Source: DASSNR01 sp036278935 (lineage in GTDB: Bacteria > Gemmatimonadota > Gemmatimonadetes > Gemmatimonadales > Gemmatimonadaceae). From it: DNA of 30,366 bases. The notes under the pieces were generated by a model. The model saw nothing but the letters and a program-made list of their open reading frames with translations. It did not search any database and had not been told where the DNA came from. This document shows, one piece after another, positions 8,383-16,666 of the stretch (position 1 is its first letter; every line of letters starts with the position of its first letter). Location: contig DASUKA010000001.1 in assembly GCA_036278935.1 (NCBI GenBank), forward strand, positions 1 to 30,366, written 5' to 3'. Both the position numbers and the translations under genes were made by a program.

Positions 8383-10734
8383 GTGGGTGGTCGGTACCGG
8401 CGCGAGCTCGCGGGCATCGCGCTGTTTCTTTTCGCCATCTTTCTGGCTGCGGCCATCGTGCTGGGCCGAGCACACCCGGGAGGGGCATCCTGCTGGAGCG
8501 TGCACGGACCCATGGGGCCGGTGGGTGCCTGCCTGCGCGTCGCGTTGCTCTATTGGCTCGGCCTGCCGGCCACACTGCTCATTCCGCTCCTCCCCGCTGT
8601 GCACGCGCTGCGCCGGTTCGGCCGCGTCGCCTCGGAGACCGACCGCTCCTGGCTCCTCTTTCTCATCGGCGTCATCATCCTCCTCCCAGTGGGGTTGGGG
8701 CTGGGGCTCGACGTTGGCCGCGAGCTGAACCCTTCCACCGGACTCTGGGGCAGCTTCACCTCGTATTACGTCGTCCGCGCCTTTGGGAGGGGTGGCGCGT
8801 GGATTGTGCTCTTTCTGGCGTTCTGCGCCCTCACGGTCGTTACGCTCGCCTGGAATCCCATTCGCGTCTTCGTCGGTACCCGGGTGAACCCGCACGGCGC
8901 CGCGGCGGCCTCAGCCGATGCGCCGGCGGGACGCCGGCGCCGGAAGGCGGGCGCGGAAACGCCAGCGGCGGCGTTGCTCGAGCCGGCGCCGGAAGAGATG
9001 CCCGGTGTCGATCCCCGTTTTCTCCCGGACCAGGTCCTGGCCGGATCGCCGGAGGGTAACGGCGCCAGCACAAAGAGCCGGAAGCGCGACAAGCGTGCGG
9101 CCCGCGACCCCTTCCAGCGCGATGAGAAGGTGGCGATCGATCTTGACGCGACCGAGACCCCCGACGTCGCAGACGAAGCGCTGCCACCCGCTGCACTGCT
9201 CACGCCGGCTCCGGCACGCAACGAGCTCGGCGATCGCCGCGAGCTGGATGAGATGGCTGCACGACTGAAGGATGCGCTCAGCACCTTCCATGTGGAGGCG
9301 GAGATCGCGGGGCGCACGACCGGGCCGGTGGTCACGCAGTTCGAGGTGGAGCCGGCGCCCGGCGTGAAGGTGCGCCAGATCGCCACGCTCGCCAACGACC
9401 TGGCGCTCGCCATGCGCGCCGCGTCGATTCGCATCGTCGCCCCCATTCCCGGACGAGGCGCCGTCGGGGTCGAGGTTCCGAATCCCACGCCGGAGATCGT
9501 CGCCTTCCGCGAGCTGATCGAGGCGCGCGAGTTCCAGAATGCCCGCGCCGCGTTGCCCATCGCACTCGGCAAGGACCTCGAGGGGCATCCCGTGATCGCG
9601 GACCTCGCCAAGATGCCGCATCTGTTGATCGCCGGAGCGACCGGGTCGGGAAAGTCCGTGTGCATCAACACGCTCATCACCAGCCTCATCTATCGGCACA
9701 CGCCACAGACGCTGCGCTTTCTGATGGTGGATCCGAAGATGGTGGAGCTGTCGGTGTACAACGCGCTCCCGCACCTCCGGCACAAGGTGATCACGGACAA
9801 CCATGATGCGGCCGCGGTCCTCCGGTGGGCGGTCAGCGAGATGCAGGAGCGCTATGAGTTGCTTGCCGCGAACGGATGTCGAAACGTGCAGGAGTTCAAT
9901 CGGCGCGTGCAGGCGGGTTCGCCGCTCATGCTCCCCAAGCGGGAAGATGTGGCATTCGAGGATCTGACCTACACGTTGGGCATCCTCCCCTACATCGTGG
10001 TGGTGATCGATGAGCTGGCCGACCTGATGATGACCGTGCAGGCGGAAGTCGAGACGCCCCTCGCCATGCTGGCGCAGAAGGCGCGGGCGATCGGCGTGCA
10101 TCTCATTCTCGCCACGCAACGGCCGAGCGTGAACGTGATCACCGGACTCATCAAGGCGAATTTCCCGAGCCGGATCGCGTTCCGCGTCGCCTCGCAGGTG
10201 GACAGCCGCACCATCATCGACGGCGTGGGCGCCGAGGCGCTGCTCGGCAACGGGGACATGCTGTTCATCCCGCCGGGCCGGTCGGAGCCAGCCAGGTTGC
10301 AGGGCGCGTTCATCACCAGCGAGGACACGGAGCGGCTGGCGCAGTGGTACAAGGACCAGCGCGACGCCAAGCGGCGGGAATTCGAGGCGCAGGGTCTGAT
10401 CCCCGAAGAGCCGATGGACGTGGAGGAGGATATCCTCGAAGCGATACGCCAACAGGAGGCCGCGGCGAGGGCGAAGGACACCGAGGGGGTCGAGGTGAAG
10501 CGGGAACGCGACAAGCTGTTCCGCGAGGCCGCCGAGGCGGTCGTGCAGAACCGGAGCGGGTCGACCTCGTTGCTACAGCGGAAGCTCAAGATCGGCTACG
10601 GTCGCGCCGCGCGCATCATGGACCAGCTGCACGACGCCGGTGTGCTGGGCCCCGCCGATGGCTCCAAAGCGCGCGAAGTGCTGGTGGGACTGGACGACAT
10701 CAGTCGGATCTGCGAATCGAACGACGGGGTGTAG
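8383..10734 (+). CDS. ftsK: DNA translocase FtsK/SpoIIIE
   Basis: Septum-anchored DNA pump that clears chromosome ends during division and activates dimer resolution. It has 783 residues. Seen: four N-terminal membrane segments at about 9-27, 49-70, 88-105 and 139-153. A charged linker runs from about 165 to 285. The motor domain follows, with GRTTGPVVTQFEVEPAPGVK, Walker A GATGSGKSVC (Lys424) and Walker B VVVIDELADL (Asp543). A C-terminal winged-helix gamma domain spans about 720-783 (QRKLKIGYGRAARIMDQLHD), which in E. coli reads KOPS sites. The start is GTG 8383, five bases after comB. The membrane part and linker are short compared with E. coli FtsK (1329 residues) but normal for many bacteria. 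Confidence 0.95.
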   Translation: MGGRYRRELAGIALFLFAIFLAAAIVLGRAHPGGASCWSVHGPMGPVGACLRVALLYWLGLPATLLIPLLPAVHALRRFGRVASETDRSWLLFLIGVIILLPVGLGLGLDVGRELNPSTGLWGSFTSYYVVRAFGRGGAWIVLFLAFCALTVVTLAWNPIRVFVGTRVNPHGAAAASADAPAGRRRRKAGAETPAAALLEPAPEEMPGVDPRFLPDQVLAGSPEGNGASTKSRKRDKRAARDPFQRDEKVAIDLDATETPDVADEALPPAALLTPAPARNELGDRRELDEMAARLKDALSTFHVEAEIAGRTTGPVVTQFEVEPAPGVKVRQIATLANDLALAMRAASIRIVAPIPGRGAVGVEVPNPTPEIVAFRELIEAREFQNARAALPIALGKDLEGHPVIADLAKMPHLLIAGATGSGKSVCINTLITSLIYRHTPQTLRFLMVDPKMVELSVYNALPHLRHKVITDNHDAAAVLRWAVSEMQERYELLAANGCRNVQEFNRRVQAGSPLMLPKREDVAFEDLTYTLGILPYIVVVIDELADLMMTVQAEVETPLAMLAQKARAIGVHLILATQRPSVNVITGLIKANFPSRIAFRVASQVDSRTIIDGVGAEALLGNGDMLFIPPGRSEPARLQGAFITSEDTERLAQWYKDQRDAKRREFEAQGLIPEEPMDVEEDILEAIRQQEAAARAKDTEGVEVKRERDKLFREAAEAVVQNRSGSTSLLQRKLKIGYGRAARIMDQLHDAGVLGPADGSKAREVLVGLDDISRICESNDGV

Positions 10735-10902
10735 GCTGGAGGGTGTGGGGGGAGAAGGGAACAGGGACTGGGGCTGGCGACTGAGCGGGACCAACGACTC
10801 GCTGACTCGCTTCCATCACCCCCTCTCCTCCTCCGTCGCTTTTTGCACCGCCCCGCGCTCATTCGATGATGGCCCCGCCGATCGAGCCCGTATCTTCCGC
10901 CC

Positions 10903-11289
10903 ATGTCGATCGACACGCAGCGGCTGGGAGAGCTGGGGGAGCGGATCGCGGAGCGATGGCTGCGGCGGCGGGGATGGCGCGTGCTGGCGCGTCGCTTCCG
11001 GAGCGGGCACCGGGACATCGATCTGGTCATGGAGCGGGACGGGGTGGTCGCGTTCGTTGAGGTCAAAACTCGGCGCGGAGCGGAGTTCGGTGACCCGGTG
11101 GAGGCGGTGCATTGGCGGAAGCAGCGTGAGCTGATACGCTCGGCGTTCGTCTGGCTGGACCGGTGCGGGCGGGGGCAGCGGCAGGCAGAGCAGGCGTTCC
11201 GATTCGACGTGGTTGGGGTATTACTTCAGGGCGAGCGCGTGCGGGTGCGTCACGTCGAGAATGCGTTCGGGCTCTCCTGGAAGGGTTGA
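10903..11289 (+). CDS. yraN: YraN/UPF0102 family nuclease-like protein
   Basis: Protein of 128 residues of the UPF0102 family, which has a PD-(D/E)XK restriction-endonuclease-like fold; the cellular role is poorly defined. Seen: the opening LGELGERIAERWLRRRGWRV, then HRDIDLVMERDG and the active-site-like FVEVKTR with Glu53 and Lys55. The start is ATG 10903, with no convincing Shine-Dalgarno. It is separated from ftsK by 168 bases that show a purine-rich tract (from 10736) and a pyrimidine-rich tract (to about 10836) but no gene. The last codons overlap the -35 element of the predicted recA promoter. Confidence 0.88.
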   Translation: MSIDTQRLGELGERIAERWLRRRGWRVLARRFRSGHRDIDLVMERDGVVAFVEVKTRRGAEFGDPVEAVHWRKQRELIRSAFVWLDRCGRGQRQAEQAFRFDVVGVLLQGERVRVRHVENAFGLSWKG

Positions 11290-11314
11290 CTTCGCGCTCT
11301 GGTATTCGTATTTT
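11286..11314 (+). promoter_or_regulatory. Candidate recA promoter
   Basis: TTGACT (11286-11291) and TATTTT (11309-11314) are separated by 17 bases. The -35 overlaps the yraN stop codon. Transcription would start near 11321, giving a leader of about 87 bases before recA. Confidence 0.6.
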
Positions 11315-11335
11315 CTTCGGGTCTGGGCATTGCTC

Positions 11336-11353
11336 TGAATCCGGGTAGATTCA
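11336..11353. promoter_or_regulatory. Inverted repeat in recA leader, possible operator
   Basis: TGAATC (11336-11341), six bases, GATTCA (11348-11353): a perfect 6-bp dyad about 15-32 bases after the predicted transcription start. The position suits a repressor site such as an SOS operator, but the sequence is neither the E. coli (CTGT-N8-ACAG) nor the Bacillus (GAAC-N4-GTTC) LexA box. A role in regulation is inference. Confidence 0.35.
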
Positions 11354-11407
11354 CAGGTACGGCCAGGGCATACAGGCGGATTGGCGATCATCCTCAGGTG
11401 GGTAAGC

Positions 11408-12460
11408 ATGGCGGTCTCCACAATTCAGGACGACAAGAAGAAGGCGCTGAACCTGGCCATCGCGCAGATCGAGAAGAGCTGCGGTAGAGGTTCCATCATG
11501 AAGATGGGGGCGGAGGGCGCGCGTGTGCGGGTGGAGGCCATCCCGACGGGCGCCATCAACCTCGACGCGGCCATCGGTGTTGGTGGGATCCCGCGTGGGC
11601 GGATCACGGAGATCTATGGGCCAGAGGCCAGCGGGAAGACGACGCTCTGTCTGCATGTGGTCGCGAATGCCCAGCGCAGGGGCGGTGTCGCGGCGTACAT
11701 CGATGCGGAGCACGCGCTGGACACGGAGTACGCAGTCAAGGTCGGCGTCGACGTCGACAACCTGCTCGTCTCCCAGCCTGACACGGGAGAGCAGGCGCTC
11801 GAGATCTGCGAAATTCTGGTGCGCTCGGGCGCAGTGGACGTCGTAGTCATCGACTCCGTGGCGGCACTCGTGCCGAAGGCGGAGATCGAGGGCGACATGG
11901 GCGATTCGCACGTCGGGCTCCAGGCGCGCCTCATGAGTCAGGCGCTGCGGAAGCTGACGGGTGCCATCGCGCGCTCCAAGACGTCGGTGGTGTTCATCAA
12001 CCAGCTGCGTGAGAAGATCGGTGTGATGTTCGGCAACCCTGAAACGACCACGGGGGGCAAGGCGCTGAAGTTCTATGCATCGGTCCGGCTGGATATCCGG
12101 CGTATTGGCGCGATCAAGGACAAGGACGATGTCACCGGATCGCACGTGCGCGTGAAGGTGGTCAAGAACAAGGTGGCGCCGCCCTTCAAGCAGGCGGAGT
12201 TCGACATCATGTATGCCGAAGGGATCAGCCACACCTCGCTGCTCGTGGATATCGGTGCAGAGGCCGGGATCATCGAGAAGTCGGGGGCCTGGTACAGCTA
12301 CAACGGCCAGCGTATTGGGCAGGGCCGTGAGAACGCCAAGATGTTCCTCAAGGACAACGCTGCGCTGATGGCGGAGATCGACGAGAAGGTCAAGGGCGTG
12401 CTCGGCATCAAGAACGGCGCGAACAACGAAGAGGCGGCAGCGGTAGCGGTCGCGGAGTAG
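11408..12460 (+). CDS. recA: Recombinase RecA
   Basis: ATP-dependent strand-exchange protein; it also activates LexA cleavage in the SOS response. It has 350 residues, the normal length. Seen: KKKALNLAIAQIEKSCGRGS at the N-terminus, Walker A GPEASGKT (Lys77), HALDTEYAVKVGVD, VVVIDSVAALVPKAEIEGDM (Walker B region), the L2 loop (VVFINQLREKIGVMFGNPET) and a short C-terminal tail with few acidic residues. I chose ATG 11408 because AGGTGG lies a few bases upstream; the open frame extends 9 codons further but has no such site. It has its own promoter and precedes recX. Confidence 0.98.
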   Translation: MAVSTIQDDKKKALNLAIAQIEKSCGRGSIMKMGAEGARVRVEAIPTGAINLDAAIGVGGIPRGRITEIYGPEASGKTTLCLHVVANAQRRGGVAAYIDAEHALDTEYAVKVGVDVDNLLVSQPDTGEQALEICEILVRSGAVDVVVIDSVAALVPKAEIEGDMGDSHVGLQARLMSQALRKLTGAIARSKTSVVFINQLREKIGVMFGNPETTTGGKALKFYASVRLDIRRIGAIKDKDDVTGSHVRVKVVKNKVAPPFKQAEFDIMYAEGISHTSLLVDIGAEAGIIEKSGAWYSYNGQRIGQGRENAKMFLKDNAALMAEIDEKVKGVLGIKNGANNEEAAAVAVAE

Positions 12461-12701
12461 TCACTCGGCCGCACGTTGCTGGCGGTCATATGAGCCAAGT
12501 GATGGAGCGCTGTGAGCTGGGGCACCCGGATTTCTGCCCTGCTCGCGCCGCTCCAGCTCTTGGCTCTCGCGCATCCAGGGGCGCCGAGCTGGCGCCAGCA
12601 CCGCTACGGCGGGCGTGGCCAGGCGTGGACCGCCATGCGCCGCTGCCGTCACGCTCGCCCCTCATGATGGCGCGAAGGAGCGCACCGTGCAGGCTCCCCA
12701 T
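12461..12701 (+). other. recA-recX intergenic region with possible small leader ORF
   Basis: 241 bases. An open frame of 71 codons (12490-12705) begins with MSQVMERCELGHPDF and ends in an ATGA overlap with the recX start. Its composition (Arg, Ala, Pro-rich) resembles a chance frame in GC-rich DNA and it has no clear ribosome-binding site. A 12-base perfect palindrome (GCTGGCGCCAGC) lies at 12588-12599. I see no factor-independent terminator after recA. Confidence 0.3.
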
Positions 12702-13370
12702 ATGAGCACGATCACCGGAATCACCCCCAGTGCGAAGCGCGAAGGGCGCTTCGACCTGGATGTCGATGGCCGCGTGGTCGCCACGCTCTCGCTCGATGCC
12801 ATCGAACGGCTGCACCTCGTGGTCGGGAGCGCGTTCGACGACATGCGTGCGGAGGCGGTGGAACGTGAGGCCGCGGCGCAACGGACCATGGATCGCGCGC
12901 TCAACATGCTGGCGTTTCGTGCGCGCTCCGTGCGCGAGCTTCGCCGCGCGCTGGTGCGAAAGGGCGAGCCGGAGGCCACCACGAACGCGGCGATCGACCG
13001 GCTGAGCGCTCTGGGGCTGCTCGATGATCGGGTCTACGCGCGAGGCTACATCCGCGCGAAGGTCACCGGTGCGGGCTTTTCGAGGCGGCGCCTTCGCGGC
13101 GAGCTCGCTCGCCGCGGCGTCGCGGCCGAGATCATCCAGGCCGCCATCGAGCAGGTATTTGCCGAGGAATCGGTGGACGAGCACGCCCTGATCGAGCGCG
13201 TCGCGCTGAAGAAGTGCCGCTCGCTCTCCAATCTCGATCCCGCGACGCGTCGTCGGCGTCTGTACGGCTACCTTGCGCGCCGCGGATACGAGCTGGATGA
13301 CATTCGCCAGGTCATGGCCAGAGTGCTCGCCGAGCGTGACGATGGTGAGCGCGGCTGGGACGGCACATGA
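12702..13370 (+). CDS. recX: Regulatory protein RecX
   Basis: Binds and modulates RecA filaments. It has 222 residues, slightly longer than the E. coli protein. Seen: an N-terminal region (RFDLDVDGRVVATLSLDAIE), then the helical RecX repeats with ALNMLAFRARSVRELRRAL, IDRLSALGLLDDRVYARGY and FSRRRLRGELARRGVAAEII. A third repeat has CRSLSNLDPATRRRRLYGYL and ARRGYELDDIRQVM. The start ATG 12702 is chosen because the family similarity begins just after it; the frame is open up to 12615. The neighbours recA (upstream) and alaS (downstream) are in the same order as E. coli. Confidence 0.93.
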   Translation: MSTITGITPSAKREGRFDLDVDGRVVATLSLDAIERLHLVVGSAFDDMRAEAVEREAAAQRTMDRALNMLAFRARSVRELRRALVRKGEPEATTNAAIDRLSALGLLDDRVYARGYIRAKVTGAGFSRRRLRGELARRGVAAEIIQAAIEQVFAEESVDEHALIERVALKKCRSLSNLDPATRRRRLYGYLARRGYELDDIRQVMARVLAERDDGERGWDGT

Positions 13371-13393
13371 CCGCCGCGGCCTGAGCCCGTTCT

Positions 13394-13459
13394 CCGGTAG
13401 ACCGTGTATATCCGATAGACCGTGTATCCGGTGGACCGTGTATACGGCGGCTCGTATAT
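13394..13459 (+). repeat. Three and a half tandem 16-bp repeats in front of alaS
   Basis: Copies: CCGGTAGACCGTGTAT (13394-13409, followed by AT), CCGATAGACCGTGTAT (13412-13427), CCGGTGGACCGTGTAT (13428-13443), and a diverged fourth unit ACGGCGGCTCGTATAT (13444-13459, 11 of 16 bases equal to copy 3). The core GACCGTGTAT is identical in the first three. Each unit holds a -35-like and a -10-like element. The array ends 9 bases before the alaS start codon, so it must overlap or abut the promoter. Confidence 0.9.
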
Positions 13460-13460
13460 T
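13432..13460 (+). promoter_or_regulatory. Candidate alaS promoter inside the repeat array
   Basis: TGGACC (13432-13437, within repeat 3) and TATATT (13455-13460, within unit 4) are separated by 17 bases. Transcription would begin at about 13467, almost at the ATG (13469), which would make the message leaderless or nearly so. This rests on motif matching only. Confidence 0.45.
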
Positions 13461-13468
13461 TGAGGACT

Positions 13469-16246
13469 ATGCGCGCTTCCGAGATTCGTGACCGATTCCT
13501 TCGCTATTTCGAGCGGCAGGGGCACGTGGCCCAGCCGAGCTCCGCGCTCGTGCCGGCGGACGATCCCACGCTGCTCTTCACGAATGCGGGGATGGTGCAG
13601 TTTAAGCGAATCTTCCTGGGGCTCGAGGCGCCGATTGCGGGCGGACGGGTCACGACGGCCCAGAAGTGTGTGCGCGTCGGGGGCAAGCACAACGATCTGG
13701 AGCAGGTGGGGCACACGGCTCGGCACCACACCTTCTTCGAGATGCTCGGCAACTTCTCGTTTGGCCAGTACTTCAAGCGTGATGCCATTCGCTTTGCGTG
13801 GGAGTTCGTGACGGGCGAGCTGGGGATCGACCCAACGCATGTGCGCGTGACGGTGTACCACGCGGACGACGAGGCGCGTGCGCTCTGGAAGGAGATGACG
13901 GGTCTGCCGGACTCGCGAATCTACGGGCTGGGTGACAAGGACAACTTCTGGCAGATGGCCGAGACGGGTCCATGTGGCCCGTCGTCCGAGCTGTACATCG
14001 ACCTGGCGCACGTGACGCGGGACTGGAGCTTTCCGGCGGACGCGCAGGGGGAGTGGACGGACACCAGCCGCTCGGAATTTTCTCTCGATGCCTTTGTCGA
14101 AGGCGCGGAGGCGGGCCGCTTCCTCGAGATCTGGAACCTCGTCTTCATGCAGTACGACCGGCAAGCGGATGGCACACTCATTCCGCTGCCCAAGCCCTCA
14201 ATTGACACGGGCGCCGGATTGGAGCGGCTGGCGGCGGTGATGCAGGGGGTGACCAGCAACTACCACACGGATCTTTTCACTCCGCTCATCGCCATCGTGG
14301 AGGAGATCCTGGGCATCCCGTACGAGGTGACGCTTCCGCCGGCGGCGCGAACCAGGCCCGACGTTGACCCGGCGGCGTTCCGCGTGCTGGCCGATCATGC
14401 GCGCGCCGTGGCGTTCCTCCTGGCCGATGGCGTCTTTCCCGCGAACGAGGGGAGAGGCTACGCGCTGCGCCGGATTCTCCGGCGCGCCGTGCGCCACGCC
14501 TGGCTGCTGGGGCGAACGGAGCCGACGCTCTACCGCGTGGTCGAGAAGGTGATCGAGATCATGCGCGATGCGTATCCGGAGCTCGAGCAGCGCCGCGCGC
14601 ATCTGCTGGAGACGACGCGTGCCGAGGAGGAGCGATTCCTCACGACCATCGGCGCGGGGATGACGCGCTTCAACGAACTGGCGCCGGCGCAGAGCACCCA
14701 GGGCTCGACGGCCATCCGCGGGACGATCTCGGGGGAGGATGCCTTCCGCCTGTACGATACGTACGGTTTCCCTATCGATCTCACGGATCTCATGGCGCGG
14801 GAGCGCGACTACACGGTCGATATCGACGGCTTCCAGCGTGCGCTCGATGCGCAACGGCACCAATCGCGTGAAGAGCGGCAGGCACGCGGGCTAACGGTGG
14901 AGGCTGATGCCTTCAGCGATCAGGCTTGGGAAGTGGCGCCTGGCGTGGATGGTGCCGACGAGCCGCGTCCGTCCGTTGCGGCGTCGGCCGTGCCCGCCAA
15001 TCAGTTCGTGGGCTACGAGACGATCGAGATCGAGACCGAGGTTGTAGCGGTGAGTCGGGTCGCGGACGGGCGGCTGGCGCTCATCCTGCGCGAGACGCCC
15101 TTCTACGCGGAGTCCGGTGGGCAGATTGCGGACGTGGGCGAGGTGGTGGGCGAAGGCTGGCGGGTGGATGTGGACGACGTTCGGAAAATCGACGGGCGGG
15201 TGGCAGCGGTGGGACGCGTGACCGGCACATTTCGCTTTGGGCGCGTGATGGCGCGCGTACCGACCAACCGGCGGCATGATACCGAGCGCAATCACACCGC
15301 GACGCACCTGCTGCACGCCGCGCTCCGCGAGACGCTCGGCGCGCACGTGCACCAGGCCGGCTCGCTGGTGGCGCCCGATCGGCTGCGTTTCGACTTCACG
15401 CACCACGGACCCATCTCGCGCGAGCAACTCGAGGTTATCGAGACATGGGTCAACCGCGCCATCTGGGAGGCCGTGCCGCTCCACATCGAGGAGCACCCCT
15501 ACGCGGAGGCGGTGGCGGCGGGAGCCATGGCGCTCTTTGGCGAGAAGTACGGAGCCGTCGTGCGGGTTGTGCAGATTCCCGGGCTCTCCATGGAATTGTG
15601 CGGCGGCACCCATGTACAGAACACCGCGGAGATTGCGCTGTTCAAGATCGTGAGCGAAACCGGCGTGGCGGCCGGCATCCGCCGGATCGAGGCGTTCACC
15701 GGGCCGGGCGCGTACGCGTACGTGCGCGATGAAGAGACCCGACTGGGGCAAGTGGCCGACGTGGTGAGGGCGCCCGCGGAGGCGGTGGTCAAGCGTGTGG
15801 AGGCGGTGGTGGAGGAGCGGCGGACGCTGCAGCGGCGTCTGGATGACGCGCTGCGCGGCGGCGGCGACCAGCTGCGGCGCCTGCTGTCACATGCGCAGCG
15901 GCTTGATGGGGCGCAGCTGGTTGCCGCCGCGGTCGAGGCCGGTGACGTCAAGGAGTTGCAGGCGCTGGGCGACGCGTTGCGCGAACGGCTCGGCTCCGGC
16001 ATCGCGGTGATTGCCGCGGCATTCGGGGATGGAAAGAACGCCTTGCTCGTGGTGGTGACGGATGACCTGCGGGCGCGCGGCGTGCGGGCGGATGCGCTCG
16101 TGAAGGAGATCGCGGCGGCGGCCGGCGGGCGTGGGGGCGGCAAGCCGCATATGGCGCAGGCGGGAATCCCTGACGCGGCGCGCATACCGGATGCGCTCGC
16201 GAGTGCATCGAACGTCGTGCGCGCGGCACTCGGCGCGACCGCATGA
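13469..16246 (+). CDS. alaS: Alanyl-tRNA synthetase
   Basis: Charges tRNA-Ala and edits mischarged Ser/Gly. It has 925 residues, somewhat longer than the usual 875 or so. Seen: the class II catalytic domain from residue 1 (RDRFLRYFERQGHVAQPSSA, DDPTLLFTNAGMVQFK). The editing domain has metal ligands His609 and His613 (NHTATHLLHAALRE) and Cys711 with His715 (CGGTHVQNT). A C-terminal C-Ala domain contains GGGKPHMAQAGIP near residue 888. I chose ATG 13469 for family similarity; GAGGA lies only two bases upstream, too close to be ideal, and TTG 13460 is in frame. The insertion around residues 480-520 (Ala/Pro-rich) accounts for part of the extra length. The last bases overlap the next gene (ATGA). 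Confidence 0.97.
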   Translation: MRASEIRDRFLRYFERQGHVAQPSSALVPADDPTLLFTNAGMVQFKRIFLGLEAPIAGGRVTTAQKCVRVGGKHNDLEQVGHTARHHTFFEMLGNFSFGQYFKRDAIRFAWEFVTGELGIDPTHVRVTVYHADDEARALWKEMTGLPDSRIYGLGDKDNFWQMAETGPCGPSSELYIDLAHVTRDWSFPADAQGEWTDTSRSEFSLDAFVEGAEAGRFLEIWNLVFMQYDRQADGTLIPLPKPSIDTGAGLERLAAVMQGVTSNYHTDLFTPLIAIVEEILGIPYEVTLPPAARTRPDVDPAAFRVLADHARAVAFLLADGVFPANEGRGYALRRILRRAVRHAWLLGRTEPTLYRVVEKVIEIMRDAYPELEQRRAHLLETTRAEEERFLTTIGAGMTRFNELAPAQSTQGSTAIRGTISGEDAFRLYDTYGFPIDLTDLMARERDYTVDIDGFQRALDAQRHQSREERQARGLTVEADAFSDQAWEVAPGVDGADEPRPSVAASAVPANQFVGYETIEIETEVVAVSRVADGRLALILRETPFYAESGGQIADVGEVVGEGWRVDVDDVRKIDGRVAAVGRVTGTFRFGRVMARVPTNRRHDTERNHTATHLLHAALRETLGAHVHQAGSLVAPDRLRFDFTHHGPISREQLEVIETWVNRAIWEAVPLHIEEHPYAEAVAAGAMALFGEKYGAVVRVVQIPGLSMELCGGTHVQNTAEIALFKIVSETGVAAGIRRIEAFTGPGAYAYVRDEETRLGQVADVVRAPAEAVVKRVEAVVEERRTLQRRLDDALRGGGDQLRRLLSHAQRLDGAQLVAAAVEAGDVKELQALGDALRERLGSGIAVIAAAFGDGKNALLVVVTDDLRARGVRADALVKEIAAAAGGRGGGKPHMAQAGIPDAARIPDALASASNVVRAALGATA

Positions 16247-16566
16247 CACTGGATGAGTGGCTGCGCACTCGCACGCCGCCCGCGCCCCCGGCGCTGCAGG
16301 CGCGCGTCGTCACGGCGCTCGGTGCCTCCGGGCAGAGCGGCGCCGACGACGCACCCGAACGATTCCTGGGTGCGGCCGAGACGTTGGTGGAAGAGCTGCT
16401 GCGAGACCCCGGTGGCGGCCGGGCGCATGCGCTCGATCTCCTGGCCGTGGATGCGCTGGTCACCTACGCCTTCGAGGCCGCCGCGGAGCAGCCGGAGACG
16501 CTCGCCCGGCGCGCCGTCGAAGCCATGGTGCGCCTGGCACAGTGTGGGCAGGACGCCCGCCCATGA
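16243..16566 (+). CDS. Small protein of unknown function
   Basis: 107 residues, not recognised. It starts at ATG 16243, sharing ATGA with the alaS stop, which argues for real, coupled translation. The protein is probably helical and rich in Ala, Leu, Glu and Arg (for example FLGAAETLVEELLRDPGGGR and LLAVDALVTYAFEAAAEQPE). It shows no signal peptide, membrane segment, Cys motif or nucleotide-binding motif. It is followed by 100 bases without a gene before the phosphatase. Possibly a lineage-specific gene. Confidence 0.65.
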   Translation: MTLDEWLRTRTPPAPPALQARVVTALGASGQSGADDAPERFLGAAETLVEELLRDPGGGRAHALDLLAVDALVTYAFEAAAEQPETLARRAVEAMVRLAQCGQDARP

Positions 16567-16666
16567 GGGCATGCGACGTGGTGAAGCAATGGGAGGGCGC
16601 CACTGGCGGAGCGCGCCGGATTCGTCAGTGGTGCGTCGGACGTCCTTCTGAGATTGCTCCGCGCGC

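Noticed and set aside
7002..8513. 503-codon open frame antisense to accC, comB and the start of ftsK
   Set aside because: It crosses three clear genes on the other strand and shows no domain.
8911..10452. 513-codon open frame antisense to ftsK
   Set aside because: His/Arg-rich translation without family features, fully opposite an unmistakable FtsK; a GC-rich shadow frame.
10735..10902. Purine-rich then pyrimidine-rich tracts after ftsK as a terminator or triplex element
   Set aside because: Only imperfect pairing between the tracts and no T-run after a stem; too weak to annotate.
12588..12599. Palindrome GCTGGCGCCAGC as an operator for recX
   Set aside because: A single GC-only-style palindrome in GC-rich DNA, far from any promoter-like element.
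13394..13459. CRISPR array
   Set aside because: The units are 16 bases and directly abutting, with no spacers and no cas genes; they are tandem repeats.
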